Below are positions 1 through 6,398 of a stretch of DNA of 8,852 nucleotides, one piece after another. The translations under genes and the position numbers were made by a program. Numbering within the stretch: the stretch's first letter is position 1; every line of letters starts with the position of its first letter. The stretch covers positions 1-8,852 of the forward strand of contig NZLM01000094.1 of NCBI GenBank assembly GCA_002694245.1, written 5' to 3'. Origin of the DNA: Methanobacteriota archaeon. Lineage in GTDB: Archaea > Thermoplasmatota > Poseidoniia > Poseidoniales > Poseidoniaceae. Under the pieces are notes generated by a model, which did no database searches, was not told the origin of the DNA, and worked only from the letters and a program-made list of their open reading frames with translations.

Positions 1-173
1 TATTTTTCTAAATAGTCTGCTCTTCCTGGAAATACAAAAACCGTTCCTGCTGGATTTTTGGCTGCCCAGATACCAGTTCTGATTTTTATTCCATCCGATG
101 TGGTTACGTAGCTGGTTATCGCGCCCTTGGGCCACTCGAATACATCATTAAGGAATGGAGCGCTCTGGTCCAT
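1..173 (-). CDS. Alpha/beta hydrolase (PldB/lysophospholipase-like), N-terminal part only
   Basis: This reading frame begins at an ATG on the minus strand (plus positions 171-173) and stays open to the left edge, giving the first 57 codons. The visible protein starts MDQSAPFLND and contains the pattern TSDGIKIRTGIW followed by GTVFVFPGRADYLEKY. That is the first beta-strands and the oxyanion-region 'FPGR..Y.EKY' signature seen at the start of Rhodobacterales PldB-like lysophospholipases (serine aminopeptidase S33 / hydrolase_4 type). The catalytic serine, aspartate and histidine lie outside the window, so activity cannot be judged. The start codon overlaps the stop of the SCP2-family gene by one base (TAATG), so the two are almost certainly one transcript with translational coupling. 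Inferred role: hydrolysis of a lipid or ester substrate. The family call is fairly secure; the substrate is not. Confidence 0.75.
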   Translation of the reverse strand, partial: MDQSAPFLNDVFEWPKGAITSYVTTSDGIKIRTGIWAAKNPAGTVFVFPGRADYLEK

Positions 174-463
174 TAGCCAAAGACGTTAGCTAGCCGCATT
201 GCCGTGCCCATATCCCCGTCTATTTTCAACTTTCCCGTCATGAATGCAGCAGTTGGTTCAAGCTCACCATTAAATATTTCTTCAAATATTTGTACCGAAG
301 CTGTGAATGTAACATCTGCTGGATCGTCAGAAGCGTATACGCTACCTTCGCTGATTACGATAGATCCCTCACTCTCAATTTCGAATTTGGCTGAACCTTC
401 AAAAGACGTATTCGACATCTTTTCTTTTAATGCTATGACGGCATCGTCAACTATTTTTGACAT
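173..463 (-). CDS. SCP2 sterol-binding domain protein
   Basis: A 96-residue protein that is essentially one SCP2 (sterol carrier protein 2) domain. Residues that follow the family pattern are the N-terminal helix (VDDAVIALKEKM), a strand pair with acidic turns (FEGSAKFEIESEGSIVISEG), and the C-terminal EIFNGELEPTAAFMTGKLKIDGDMGTAMRLANVF, where the 'G.....AFM.GK.KI.GD...A..L' signature ends the domain. Its length is typical for stand-alone bacterial members. The domain forms a hydrophobic tunnel that binds lipids or acyl chains; no catalysis is expected. There is no signal peptide, so it is probably cytoplasmic. It is the first gene of a two-gene unit with the overlapping alpha/beta hydrolase, which suggests the pair handles a common lipid or acyl ligand (inference). 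The start is the ATG at plus 461-463, about 30 bases after the predicted transcription start. The Shine-Dalgarno match is weak (AGGT). Confidence 0.88.
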   Translation of the reverse strand: MSKIVDDAVIALKEKMSNTSFEGSAKFEIESEGSIVISEGSVYASDDPADVTFTASVQIFEEIFNGELEPTAAFMTGKLKIDGDMGTAMRLANVFG

Positions 464-500
464 GAAATTATACCTACCAGGTTAATTTTAAACTGACCCC

Positions 501-530
501 AGTATAGCGAACTTTTTACTTTGAATTCAA
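501..530 (-). promoter_or_regulatory. Sigma70-type promoter of the SCP2/hydrolase unit
   Basis: On the minus strand TTGAAT (plus 525-530; 4 of 6 to TTGACA) is followed after 18 bases by TATACT (plus 501-506; 5 of 6 to TATAAT). Transcription would start near plus 494 and leave a leader of about 30 bases before the ATG at 463. This is the best promoter-like match in the window. The -35 element lies inside the perfect palindrome TTGAATTCAA (521-530), so the same bases also read TTGAAT on the plus strand. Confidence 0.5.
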
Positions 531-594
531 ACTTACCGTTACGGCAATAATTGTAAAAGTTTCGCTTTCATACTCTTGTCTGATCTTTAAGGTG

Positions 595-621
595 TTAAAG
601 TTCTAAACGGTACTGTACAAT
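595..621 (+). promoter_or_regulatory. Possible promoter of the helicase gene
   Basis: A TACAAT hexamer (616-621; 5 of 6 to TATAAT) lies 65 bases before the ATG at 687. Upstream of it TTAAAG (595-600) is only a weak -35 match, at a short 15-base spacing. A second candidate is TTGAAT at 521-526 with AATAAT at 546-551, but its spacer is 19 bases. Only the -10 elements are convincing, so the exact site is uncertain. Confidence 0.25.
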
Positions 622-686
622 TCTGTTTCTTCATAGTAGCCACTGCAGGCTTTAATTTGGGCTTATTTTCGAAAAGACTCGTAAAC

Positions 687-3419
687 ATGAAAAAATCACA
701 AAGCGTTTCTGCGGTACTTGGTCCAACAAATACTGGCAAAACCCACTACGCTGTAGAGCGAATGTTAAGCTACGAAAGCGGGATTATTGGCCTTCCATTG
801 AGATTATTGGCTAGAGAAGTATACGATAAAATTGTCCGGTTGAAAGGAGTTTCCAGCGTTGCGCTTTTGACTGGTGAAGAGCGTATTGTTCCAAATAAGG
901 CTCAGTATTGGATCTGTACCGTTGAGGCGATGCCTGAGGGAATGAGTAGTGAGTTTTTGGCTGTCGACGAAATACAATTAGCTAATGACCCAGAAAGAGG
1001 ACACGTTTTTACGGCGAGACTTCTAAAATCTCGCGGTGCCCTTGAGACGCTTTTTCTCGGATCGGAAACCATGCGCTATCCAATAAAAAGTCTGGTGCCT
1101 GATGCACATTTCATATCACGAGAACGCCTGAGCAATTTAGTCTATACCGGATCTAAAAAAATATCGAGAATACCAACTAGATCTGCTATTGTTGGTTTTT
1201 CTGTCGATAATGTCTACTCCATAGCTGAGATTTTGAGGAGATTAAAGGGTGGTGCAGCTGTAGTTATGGGCGCTTTGAGCCCCAGAACTAGAAATGCTCA
1301 GGTTGAACTGTATCAAAATGGTGACGTTGATTACCTTGTAGCAACTGATGCTATTGGTATGGGCCTAAATCTAGATGTTAATCATGTTGCATTTTCTTCT
1401 CTTACTAAATTCGACGGACGACGTAACAGGGACCTCGCCCCCAACGAGTTGGCCCAAATAGCTGGTCGCGCAGGGCGAGGTATGAATAATGGGACATTTG
1501 GGGTCACAGGGGAGGCGAAACCTTTAGATCCAAAAGTAGCAAGTTCAATAATGGAGCATCGTTTTGCTCCTCAAACAACTTTGCAATGGCGAAATGCGAA
1601 CCTAGAATTTGGGACTATTGATAGACTAATCGCTTCATTAGAGGTTTTACCTAACAACCCATCACTCATAAAAGCGCGGGACTCTGAAGATTTGCTAGTG
1701 TTGAAAACTTTATCTCAGTCAGATTCGATAATCGAACGTGTCAAAGAGCCAGCGGCTGTTAAACTATTGTGGAAGGTCTGCAGCATTCCAGATTTTAGGT
1801 CGATTGGTCATGGGCAACACGCATCATTATTGGAGACAATTTTCACCTATTTATTTGATTTAAGAAGAATACCTGAGGATTGGTTGCAAAAACAAGTTTC
1901 TTCATTAGAGATCACCCATGGAAACATCGATACTTTATCAAAAAGACTAGCATATATGCGAACTTGGACATATGTTTCCCAAAGAAAAGGATGGGTTGAT
2001 GACGAAAGTCATTGGCGTAATAGGACCCGCTCGATCGAAGATTTGTTGTCAGATGCATTACACCACTGTCTGACGAAAAGATTTGTTGATCGACGTACTT
2101 CCGTTTTATTGCGTGCGCTCAAAGATGGGGAGGCTATGTTGGCCGAGGTTGATAATGAAGGTAAAGTGACGGTCGAGGGTGAATTTGTTGGGAAGCTTGA
2201 AGGCTTCCGCTTCATAACGGATAAAGATGCAAACGGCGCTGAGGCCAAAGCATTGAGGACAGCTGCAATGGAGGCTTTAAAACCTCATTTTAATTTGATG
2301 TCCGATAGATTTTACAATGCTCCTGACACTGAAATCGACTTCACGGATCAAGGTGGATTGATGTGGGGTGAAAATGCGGTTGGAAAGTTTTTAGCTGGTG
2401 AAAATCCTTTAAAACCGCGTATTCACGTTTTTATTGAAGATAACGTAAATACTGAAATTCAACAAAAAGTCGAGAGGAGGCTTCAACATTTTGTAGATCG
2501 CAAGATTGCAACTTTGTTTGAGCCATTGCTGGCATTAGAAAGAGATGATAAGCTAGCTGGGCTAGCGCGTGGTTTTGCATTTACGTTGGTGGAAAACTTT
2601 GGATTGGTTCCAAGAGCGACTGTAACTGAAATTGTGAAGTCTTTAGACCAGGATGCGAGGGCAACCTTAAGAAGACATGGAGTACGTTTCGGCCAATATA
2701 CAATTTTTATGCCATTGCTGCTAAAGCCTGCTCCAACTAGATTAAGATTGGTCTTATGGTCATTGGTGAAAAAAATAGATGAATTTCCGAGTGCTCCTCC
2801 ACCTGGATTAGTTACTGTACCAAGTGCCTCTATGGTTTTGAGCGGATTAGACACTATGTCCGGATATCGTAATGCCGGGGACAGGGCAATACGAATAGAT
2901 ATGCTCGAACGGCTCGCTGACATGCTCAGATTGCAGGATAGCAGAAGTGGGTTTGAGAGTAACTCTGATATGCTTTCAATTACCGGTATGACCCTTGAAC
3001 AATTTGCGGGGCTAATGGTTGGTTTGGGTTATAAGGCCGAGAAAGGTTCTCGTTTAAAAGCAGTTTCGGAGGACCGTACTGATACTAAGACTGAAATTAA
3101 TCAGACACCTTTAGCGAAAACAGTGGATGAATCTAATGGCAACCTCGAGGAAGTCACAACTAATGAATCTACTGACGATACCGCTTTAGATATGCATGAG
3201 GAATTTTATAAATTTTCCTGGGTTCCCAAAAAGTTGAATACGGGTAAAAACTTTTCCAAGAAAGATGGTAAATCAAAAAAGCAAAAAAGTAAGCTTTCTG
3301 TTGCGGTTAGTGCCAAAAGTTCTCGCAGCTCAAGTAAAAATAATAAGAGTCAAGAAAAACAAATCGATCCGGACAATCCTTTCGCTAAGGCGCTGATGGG
3401 TTTTAAACAAGAAAATTAA
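687..3419 (+). CDS. SUV3-type DExH-box RNA helicase
   Basis: A 910-residue superfamily 2 helicase. Numbered from the ATG at 687, the motifs are Walker A GPTNTGKT (12-19), motif Ia GLPLRLLAREVYDK (35-48), LTGEER (61-66), the DExH-variant box DEIQ (94-97), GSET (125-128), VATDAIGMGLNL (218-229) and QIAGRAGRG (257-265). The combination TGEER, DEIQ..DP.RG and VATDAIGMGLNL is that of SUV3, the mitochondrial degradosome helicase, rather than DEAD-box proteins such as RhlB. The roughly 640 residues after the helicase core are less recognisable. The last 120 or so turn acidic, then strongly Lys/Ser-rich (about 855-895), and look disordered and possibly RNA-binding. Inferred role: RNA unwinding or turnover in the cytoplasm; the bacterial branch is poorly characterised. 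An in-frame TTG at 657 would add 10 residues with a modest AGG site before it. I prefer the ATG because conserved sequence starts just after it. An S4-domain gene follows 4 bases downstream. Confidence 0.9.
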   Translation: MKKSQSVSAVLGPTNTGKTHYAVERMLSYESGIIGLPLRLLAREVYDKIVRLKGVSSVALLTGEERIVPNKAQYWICTVEAMPEGMSSEFLAVDEIQLANDPERGHVFTARLLKSRGALETLFLGSETMRYPIKSLVPDAHFISRERLSNLVYTGSKKISRIPTRSAIVGFSVDNVYSIAEILRRLKGGAAVVMGALSPRTRNAQVELYQNGDVDYLVATDAIGMGLNLDVNHVAFSSLTKFDGRRNRDLAPNELAQIAGRAGRGMNNGTFGVTGEAKPLDPKVASSIMEHRFAPQTTLQWRNANLEFGTIDRLIASLEVLPNNPSLIKARDSEDLLVLKTLSQSDSIIERVKEPAAVKLLWKVCSIPDFRSIGHGQHASLLETIFTYLFDLRRIPEDWLQKQVSSLEITHGNIDTLSKRLAYMRTWTYVSQRKGWVDDESHWRNRTRSIEDLLSDALHHCLTKRFVDRRTSVLLRALKDGEAMLAEVDNEGKVTVEGEFVGKLEGFRFITDKDANGAEAKALRTAAMEALKPHFNLMSDRFYNAPDTEIDFTDQGGLMWGENAVGKFLAGENPLKPRIHVFIEDNVNTEIQQKVERRLQHFVDRKIATLFEPLLALERDDKLAGLARGFAFTLVENFGLVPRATVTEIVKSLDQDARATLRRHGVRFGQYTIFMPLLLKPAPTRLRLVLWSLVKKIDEFPSAPPPGLVTVPSASMVLSGLDTMSGYRNAGDRAIRIDMLERLADMLRLQDSRSGFESNSDMLSITGMTLEQFAGLMVGLGYKAEKGSRLKAVSEDRTDTKTEINQTPLAKTVDESNGNLEEVTTNESTDDTALDMHEEFYKFSWVPKKLNTGKNFSKKDGKSKKQKSKLSVAVSAKSSRSSSKNNKSQEKQIDPDNPFAKALMGFKQEN

Positions 3420-3423
3420 GCTT

Positions 3424-3702
3424 TTGGATGGTAAACCAAAAAAAGTCCGGATTGACAAGTGGCTATGGTGGGCGAGGTTTTTCAAAACAAGAAGTCTTTC
3501 GACAAAGATTATTAATAACGGAACTGTTAGGTTGAATTCACGTCGTATTGTTAAACCATCGGTTGAGATCGAAGTGAATGATGTCTTAACATTTATATCT
3601 GGAAAATCTATTCGCGTGATAAAGGTTTTGTCGTTGGGCGAAAGGAGAGTAAATTCTAAGGAAGCTCGAAAGATGTATGAAATTATTGAAGATACAGACT
3701 AA
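3424..3702 (+). CDS. hslR: Hsp15-like S4 RNA-binding protein
   Basis: A 92-residue protein made almost entirely of one S4 domain. RIDKWLWWARFFKTRSL (from residue 9) and the following K.I..G.V.LN..R..KPS..IEVND..TF pattern match E. coli Hsp15 (YrfH/HslR) closely. The tail LGERRVNSKEARKMYE matches Hsp15's RR...EA...YEE segment. Hsp15 binds free 50S subunits that carry a stalled nascent chain and helps recycle them; that role is known from E. coli and inferred here. The protein is shorter than E. coli Hsp15 (133 residues) because the basic C-terminal extension is missing. The start is a TTG, 4 bases after the helicase stop. The only nearby ATG (3428) is in another frame and an in-frame TGA lies at 3394, so TTG is the reasonable choice. 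No clear Shine-Dalgarno is present, so translation probably depends on coupling to the helicase. Confidence 0.87.
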   Translation: MDGKPKKVRIDKWLWWARFFKTRSLSTKIINNGTVRLNSRRIVKPSVEIEVNDVLTFISGKSIRVIKVLSLGERRVNSKEARKMYEIIEDTD

Positions 3703-3833
3703 TTGAGGCTCTCATAATAAAGATATTTACAATCGAACTTAAAGATATAAAAAGTGTTTGTCTGAATTTAAAAAGTATTAATTATGTACTGAACAGATTT
3801 AGATGCTTTTGATATGAGGCGAGCAGAACAAAA

Positions 3834-4172
3834 ATGACGTATATCGTAAATGATAACTGCATAGGATGTAAATACACAGATTGTGTAGAGGTTTGTCCCG
3901 TAGATTGTTTTTATGAAGGTGAGAACATGTTGGTCATTCATCCTGATGAATGTATTGACTGTGGTGTTTGTGAGCCTGAGTGTCCTGCAGATGCCATCAG
4001 GCCTGATACCGAACCAGATATGGAAAAATGGGTAGAATTTAATAGAAAATACTCAGAACTGTGGCCTGTCATAATCACCCAAAAAGATCCTTTGCCTGAA
4101 GCTGAAGAAAGAGACGGTGAGACTGGTAAGCTCGAAAAATACTTTTCTGAAAGCCCAGGCGAAGGTGGTTAG
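3834..4172 (+). CDS. fdxA: 7Fe-type ferredoxin FdxA ([3Fe-4S][4Fe-4S])
   Basis: A 112-residue ferredoxin with nine cysteines in the first 50 residues, laid out as in Azotobacter FdI. By that comparison C9, C17, C21 and C50 bind the [3Fe-4S] cluster, C25, C40, C43 and C46 bind the [4Fe-4S] cluster, and C12 is the extra, non-ligand cysteine. The C-terminal part ([28 protein letters not shown]) is the conserved extension of the alphaproteobacterial FdxA family, with the motif W..N..YS..WP. It is a soluble electron carrier; its partners are not shown here. The ATG is preceded by GAGG at 3816-3819, rather far (14 bases), with a closer weak GAG. The 131-base gap after the S4 gene suggests it may have its own promoter, although I could not assign one convincingly. 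carD follows, a common neighbour of fdxA in Alphaproteobacteria. Confidence 0.95.
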   Translation: MTYIVNDNCIGCKYTDCVEVCPVDCFYEGENMLVIHPDECIDCGVCEPECPADAIRPDTEPDMEKWVEFNRKYSELWPVIITQKDPLPEAEERDGETGKLEKYFSESPGEGG

Positions 4173-4180
4173 CTCTTGGG
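4154..4180 (+). terminator. Possible weak terminator hairpin at the fdxA end
   Basis: CCCAGG (4154-4159) can pair with CTTGGG (4175-4180), six base pairs including one G-U, around the fdxA stop codon. A U-rich stretch (TTCCTTTTCATTTTTTAG) begins about 10 bases later rather than immediately, so it is at best an imperfect intrinsic terminator. It could equally be a minor structure within an fdxA-carD transcript. Confidence 0.2.
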
Positions 4181-4338
4181 GTTAAAATTGTTCCTTTTCA
4201 TTTTTTAGACTTTCTGTTAGTTGTCGCCAACGTAATGTCATAACATACGCAATAGAACTAAAATCTTATCAACCAAGATTACATAAAACTAAATCGTCAG
4301 AATCAATGATTAAACCGTAGGTTAGAATTTGAGTATTG

Positions 4339-4343
4339 AAGGA
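4339..4343 (+). promoter_or_regulatory. Ribosome binding site that sets the carD start
   Basis: AAGGA lies 6 bases before the ATG at 4350. It falls inside the longer reading frame that begins with TTG at 4329, which has no Shine-Dalgarno of its own. This supports ATG 4350 as the true start. Confidence 0.7.
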
Positions 4344-4349
4344 AAATTG

Positions 4350-4859
4350 ATGGCAAGTTCAAATAGTTCAGATTTTCGGCCAAATGATTTCGTAGTTTAC
4401 CCTGCGCATGGGGTAGGTAAGATAATATCCATTGAAGAACAAGAAATAGCTGGCATTAAACTCGAATTATTCGTCGTATCCTTTGAAAAAGATAAGATGA
4501 CACTCAGAGTACCTACTCATAAAGCATCAGAAATCGGAATGAGATCTTTAAGTTCTCCAGAAGTAATTGAGAGGGCCATGACTACTCTCAAAGGCAAGGC
4601 CAGGGTTAAGAGAGCGATGTGGTCGCGTCGAGCACAGGAATATGAGCAAAAGATAAATTCAGGAGATCTGATAGCCATTGCTGAAGTAGTTAGGGATTTA
4701 CATCGAAATGATGACCAGCGAGAACAAAGTTACTCTGAGAGGCAGTTGTATGAAGCTGCATTAGAGCGTTTAACAAGAGAAGTCGCCGCGGTTGATGACG
4801 GCGATGAAGTATCTGCAGCAAAAAAAGTCGACGACGTTCTTGTTTCAAGAGCTGCATAA
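4350..4859 (+). CDS. carD: CarD/CdnL family RNA polymerase-binding transcription regulator
   Basis: A 169-residue protein. Residues 9-68 form the RNA polymerase interaction domain (starts FRPNDFVVYPAHGVGKI; beta subunit contact). The remainder is the helical DNA-contacting domain, including RVKRAMWSRRAQEYEQKI with W91, which matches the conserved tryptophan that inserts into the minor groove at the upstream edge of the promoter bubble, and AEVVRDLHRNDDQREQSYSERQLYEAALERL. In Mycobacterium, Caulobacter and Rhodobacter this family stabilises open complexes and supports rRNA and other housekeeping promoters; in Rhodobacter it also affects its own promoter. The same job is inferred here. Length and sequence are typical of Rhodobacterales CarD. 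A TTG at 4329 would add seven residues, but the strong AAGGA before ATG 4350 and the usual length of relatives favour the ATG. The 177-base gap after fdxA leaves room for a dedicated promoter. Confidence 0.95.
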   Translation: MASSNSSDFRPNDFVVYPAHGVGKIISIEEQEIAGIKLELFVVSFEKDKMTLRVPTHKASEIGMRSLSSPEVIERAMTTLKGKARVKRAMWSRRAQEYEQKINSGDLIAIAEVVRDLHRNDDQREQSYSERQLYEAALERLTREVAAVDDGDEVSAAKKVDDVLVSRAA

Positions 4860-4861
4860 AA

Positions 4862-4888
4862 TACCAGAGCAGATAGGTAATCTCGGTA
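4862..4888. terminator. Weak hairpin in the convergent carD / membrane-protein gap
   Basis: TACC (4862-4865) pairs with GGTA (4885-4888), and GAG (4867-4869) with CTC (4882-4884) across a single bulged A, giving about seven base pairs just after the carD stop. No T-run follows on either strand. It sits where a shared terminator would be expected between convergent genes, but its form is not that of a strong intrinsic terminator. Confidence 0.22.
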
Positions 4889-4929
4889 CTAATCTGGCAA
4901 TTTAGGGTCAATGTGATAACACGGGTATT

Positions 4930-6258
4930 CTAGCCCTGAGGCACTTTCAGTGTGATGTTTTTACCGCCTTTAATGTACCTGAGTTCACTTTCTCCAATTG
5001 CAGCCACCTTACCCCCGTCAATAGTATCACCGACAGTCACCATTTGTCTTTTCCCATTTGATAAGCGTACAAGTGCCCGACGCGACTTTGAGTTCCCATA
5101 AATACCGATTAGGTTAGTCCTTCGCAAATTAAGCGCGTTCTGAATTGTTGCTTTCTTAGTTACTCTCGGACTTGAAGGTACATCTGGAATTATCCCCGAT
5201 ACGTTGGCTTCATCGCCTTCGTATTGTATAACACCCAGTGCCTGATCGATTAACACGCTAAGTCCGTTCGGGCGTTCTCTGGGCTTGATGCGTAGACCTT
5301 TAAAGTTAATTGATGACGTCGGAAGACTTGCAAGGTTATACTTGGATAGCTTAATGTTGGTGGGTCTTAATTGCGGTTTTTTTTCTGCAAGTTTAAGTTT
5401 CTTTGCGGCAATTAGAGCATCGGGTGTTTTGTCTGCAGGCCTTGTCTTTGGGCGCAGCTTGGACAGTATCTTTATATTTAAGTTACTCTCACCAATACTT
5501 AAAGAGTTTGTAATAGGTTTTAATGGTGGTACAACTTCTGGGTTGCCAGAAAAAACTTGATGTCCGGCAGGGGCTAAAGCTCCTAATTTTGTAGCAATTG
5601 CTAGGCCATTTTCGTCTAGCTTGAAACTAGAACCTATCGAAAGGGGTGACCGAATATCAAGAAGGGCTTTCAGCTCTGATACAGTATTGGCTTTGTCTAA
5701 TGCGATTGCATCCAAACTTAGAACTGAAGGGTCTATTGATGTTATGTATACATTGCCAAGCGGCACATTCGATGGAGGTAGGGCTTGCACTGGAACTTTT
5801 GGCCAAAATCCACTTTGTGTATAAAGCGATGCAACTTCGATGTCATTTAAACGGCTATATTTGGACCTTCCATTTTCTAATACGCTAAAATCTTCAGAGT
5901 TTATGCTCTGCGAGGCCTCCATGGTTAGTTTAGAATATAAATTTGTATCTACCTCTACCGTGGGTTCGCTTTGAGTAAAAAGAGGTCCCTCGTATTCTGT
6001 TTTGAACATTTTGGTCTGAACGGCTGCAGTAATAGATGGATTAGATAAAGTGTGATTATTTGAAAAAATACCAAATGCGAATTTTTCATTTAAGAAACTT
6101 AGAAAAATGAATAAAAAAAACAGTACAACAGCAAGTTTTACAAACCAAATGTTACCCAGCCTGTTCGAGTCCAGCCCGTTAATATCCTTTAATATTTTTG
6201 CACTAAGCAACATATCATTAGACGGATGTACAAGATATTTACATTTATCTTTGTTCAC
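4930..6258 (-). CDS. Single-pass membrane protein with GspC/PilP-like C-terminal domain
   Basis: A 442-residue protein that I do not recognise by name. One membrane segment is clear at about residues 37-56 (IWFVKLAVVLFFLFIFLSFL). A short cytoplasmic N-terminus of about 36 residues and a long periplasmic region would follow. Residues 60-365 are low in recognisable structure; the stretch around 255-335 is rich in Lys, Arg and Pro with recurring 'LRP/RP' units and may act as a spacer across the periplasm. The last 75 residues (LIGIYGNSKSRRALVRLSNG, then VGDTIDGGKVAAIGESELRYIKGGKNITLKV) have the pattern of GspC 'homology region' and PilP domains, which link inner-membrane and outer-membrane parts of secretion or pilus machines. 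No other secretion gene lies in the window. The start is GTG at plus 6256-6258, directly after an in-frame TAG; an ATG 15 codons later is an alternative. The existence of the gene is secure; the function is not. Confidence 0.85.
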   Translation of the reverse strand: MNKDKCKYLVHPSNDMLLSAKILKDINGLDSNRLGNIWFVKLAVVLFFLFIFLSFLNEKFAFGIFSNNHTLSNPSITAAVQTKMFKTEYEGPLFTQSEPTVEVDTNLYSKLTMEASQSINSEDFSVLENGRSKYSRLNDIEVASLYTQSGFWPKVPVQALPPSNVPLGNVYITSIDPSVLSLDAIALDKANTVSELKALLDIRSPLSIGSSFKLDENGLAIATKLGALAPAGHQVFSGNPEVVPPLKPITNSLSIGESNLNIKILSKLRPKTRPADKTPDALIAAKKLKLAEKKPQLRPTNIKLSKYNLASLPTSSINFKGLRIKPRERPNGLSVLIDQALGVIQYEGDEANVSGIIPDVPSSPRVTKKATIQNALNLRRTNLIGIYGNSKSRRALVRLSNGKRQMVTVGDTIDGGKVAAIGESELRYIKGGKNITLKVPQG

Positions 6259-6282
6259 CTAAAACCCCCAAACTCCGCTTGA

Positions 6283-6311
6283 ACTTTAAAGATAAATAAG
6301 AGCTGCATCAA
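6283..6311 (-). promoter_or_regulatory. Possible promoter of the GspC/PilP-like gene
   Basis: On the minus strand TTGATG (plus 6306-6311; 4 of 6) is separated by 17 bases from TAAAGT (plus 6283-6288; 4 of 6), placed about 25 bases before the GTG start. A second option a little further upstream is TTGACG with a weak TATGGG at 16 bases. Both are ordinary-quality matches in AT-rich DNA. Confidence 0.28.
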
Positions 6312-6313
6312 CC

Positions 6314-6358
6314 CATAAACTTCTCTAAAGTAACGTCAAAATTTAGTAAAAGTTTATG
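6314..6358. repeat. Two-tier inverted repeat between metY and the membrane-protein gene
   Basis: CATAAACTT (6314-6322) and AAGTTTATG (6350-6358) are perfect 9-base inverted repeats. Nested inside them CTAAA (6325-6329) and TTTAG (6342-6346) also pair, leaving a 12-base loop and a 2x3 internal loop. As RNA this makes a long AT-rich hairpin on either strand. It lies downstream of the metY stop and just upstream of the -35 candidate of the next gene, so it could be a metY 3' hairpin, an operator, or both. A smaller perfect stem, ATAATC-GAGG-GATTAT, lies at 6369-6384, between it and metY. No T-run follows either on the minus strand. Confidence 0.5.
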
Positions 6359-6398
6359 CATACTTCAGATAATCGAGGGATTATTCTTCAAATAACAA

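Noticed and set aside
204..485. 93-codon plus-strand open frame opposite the SCP2 gene
   Set aside because: The minus-strand SCP2 domain is clear; the opposite frame has no family features.
600..613. Possible alphaproteobacterial LexA box (GTTC-N7-GTTC) upstream of the helicase
   Set aside because: Only the first GTTC is present; the second half-site reads TACT at the required spacing.
657..686. Ten-residue N-terminal extension of the helicase from a TTG start
   Set aside because: The ATG at 687 lies next to the conserved start of the protein. The TTG has only a modest AGG site, so it is kept as an alternative rather than the main call.
2483..2923. 146-codon open frame on the minus strand inside the helicase gene
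   Set aside because: It lies fully antisense to well-conserved helicase coding sequence, has no recognisable domain and is Ser/Asn-rich, as expected for a reverse-complement shadow.
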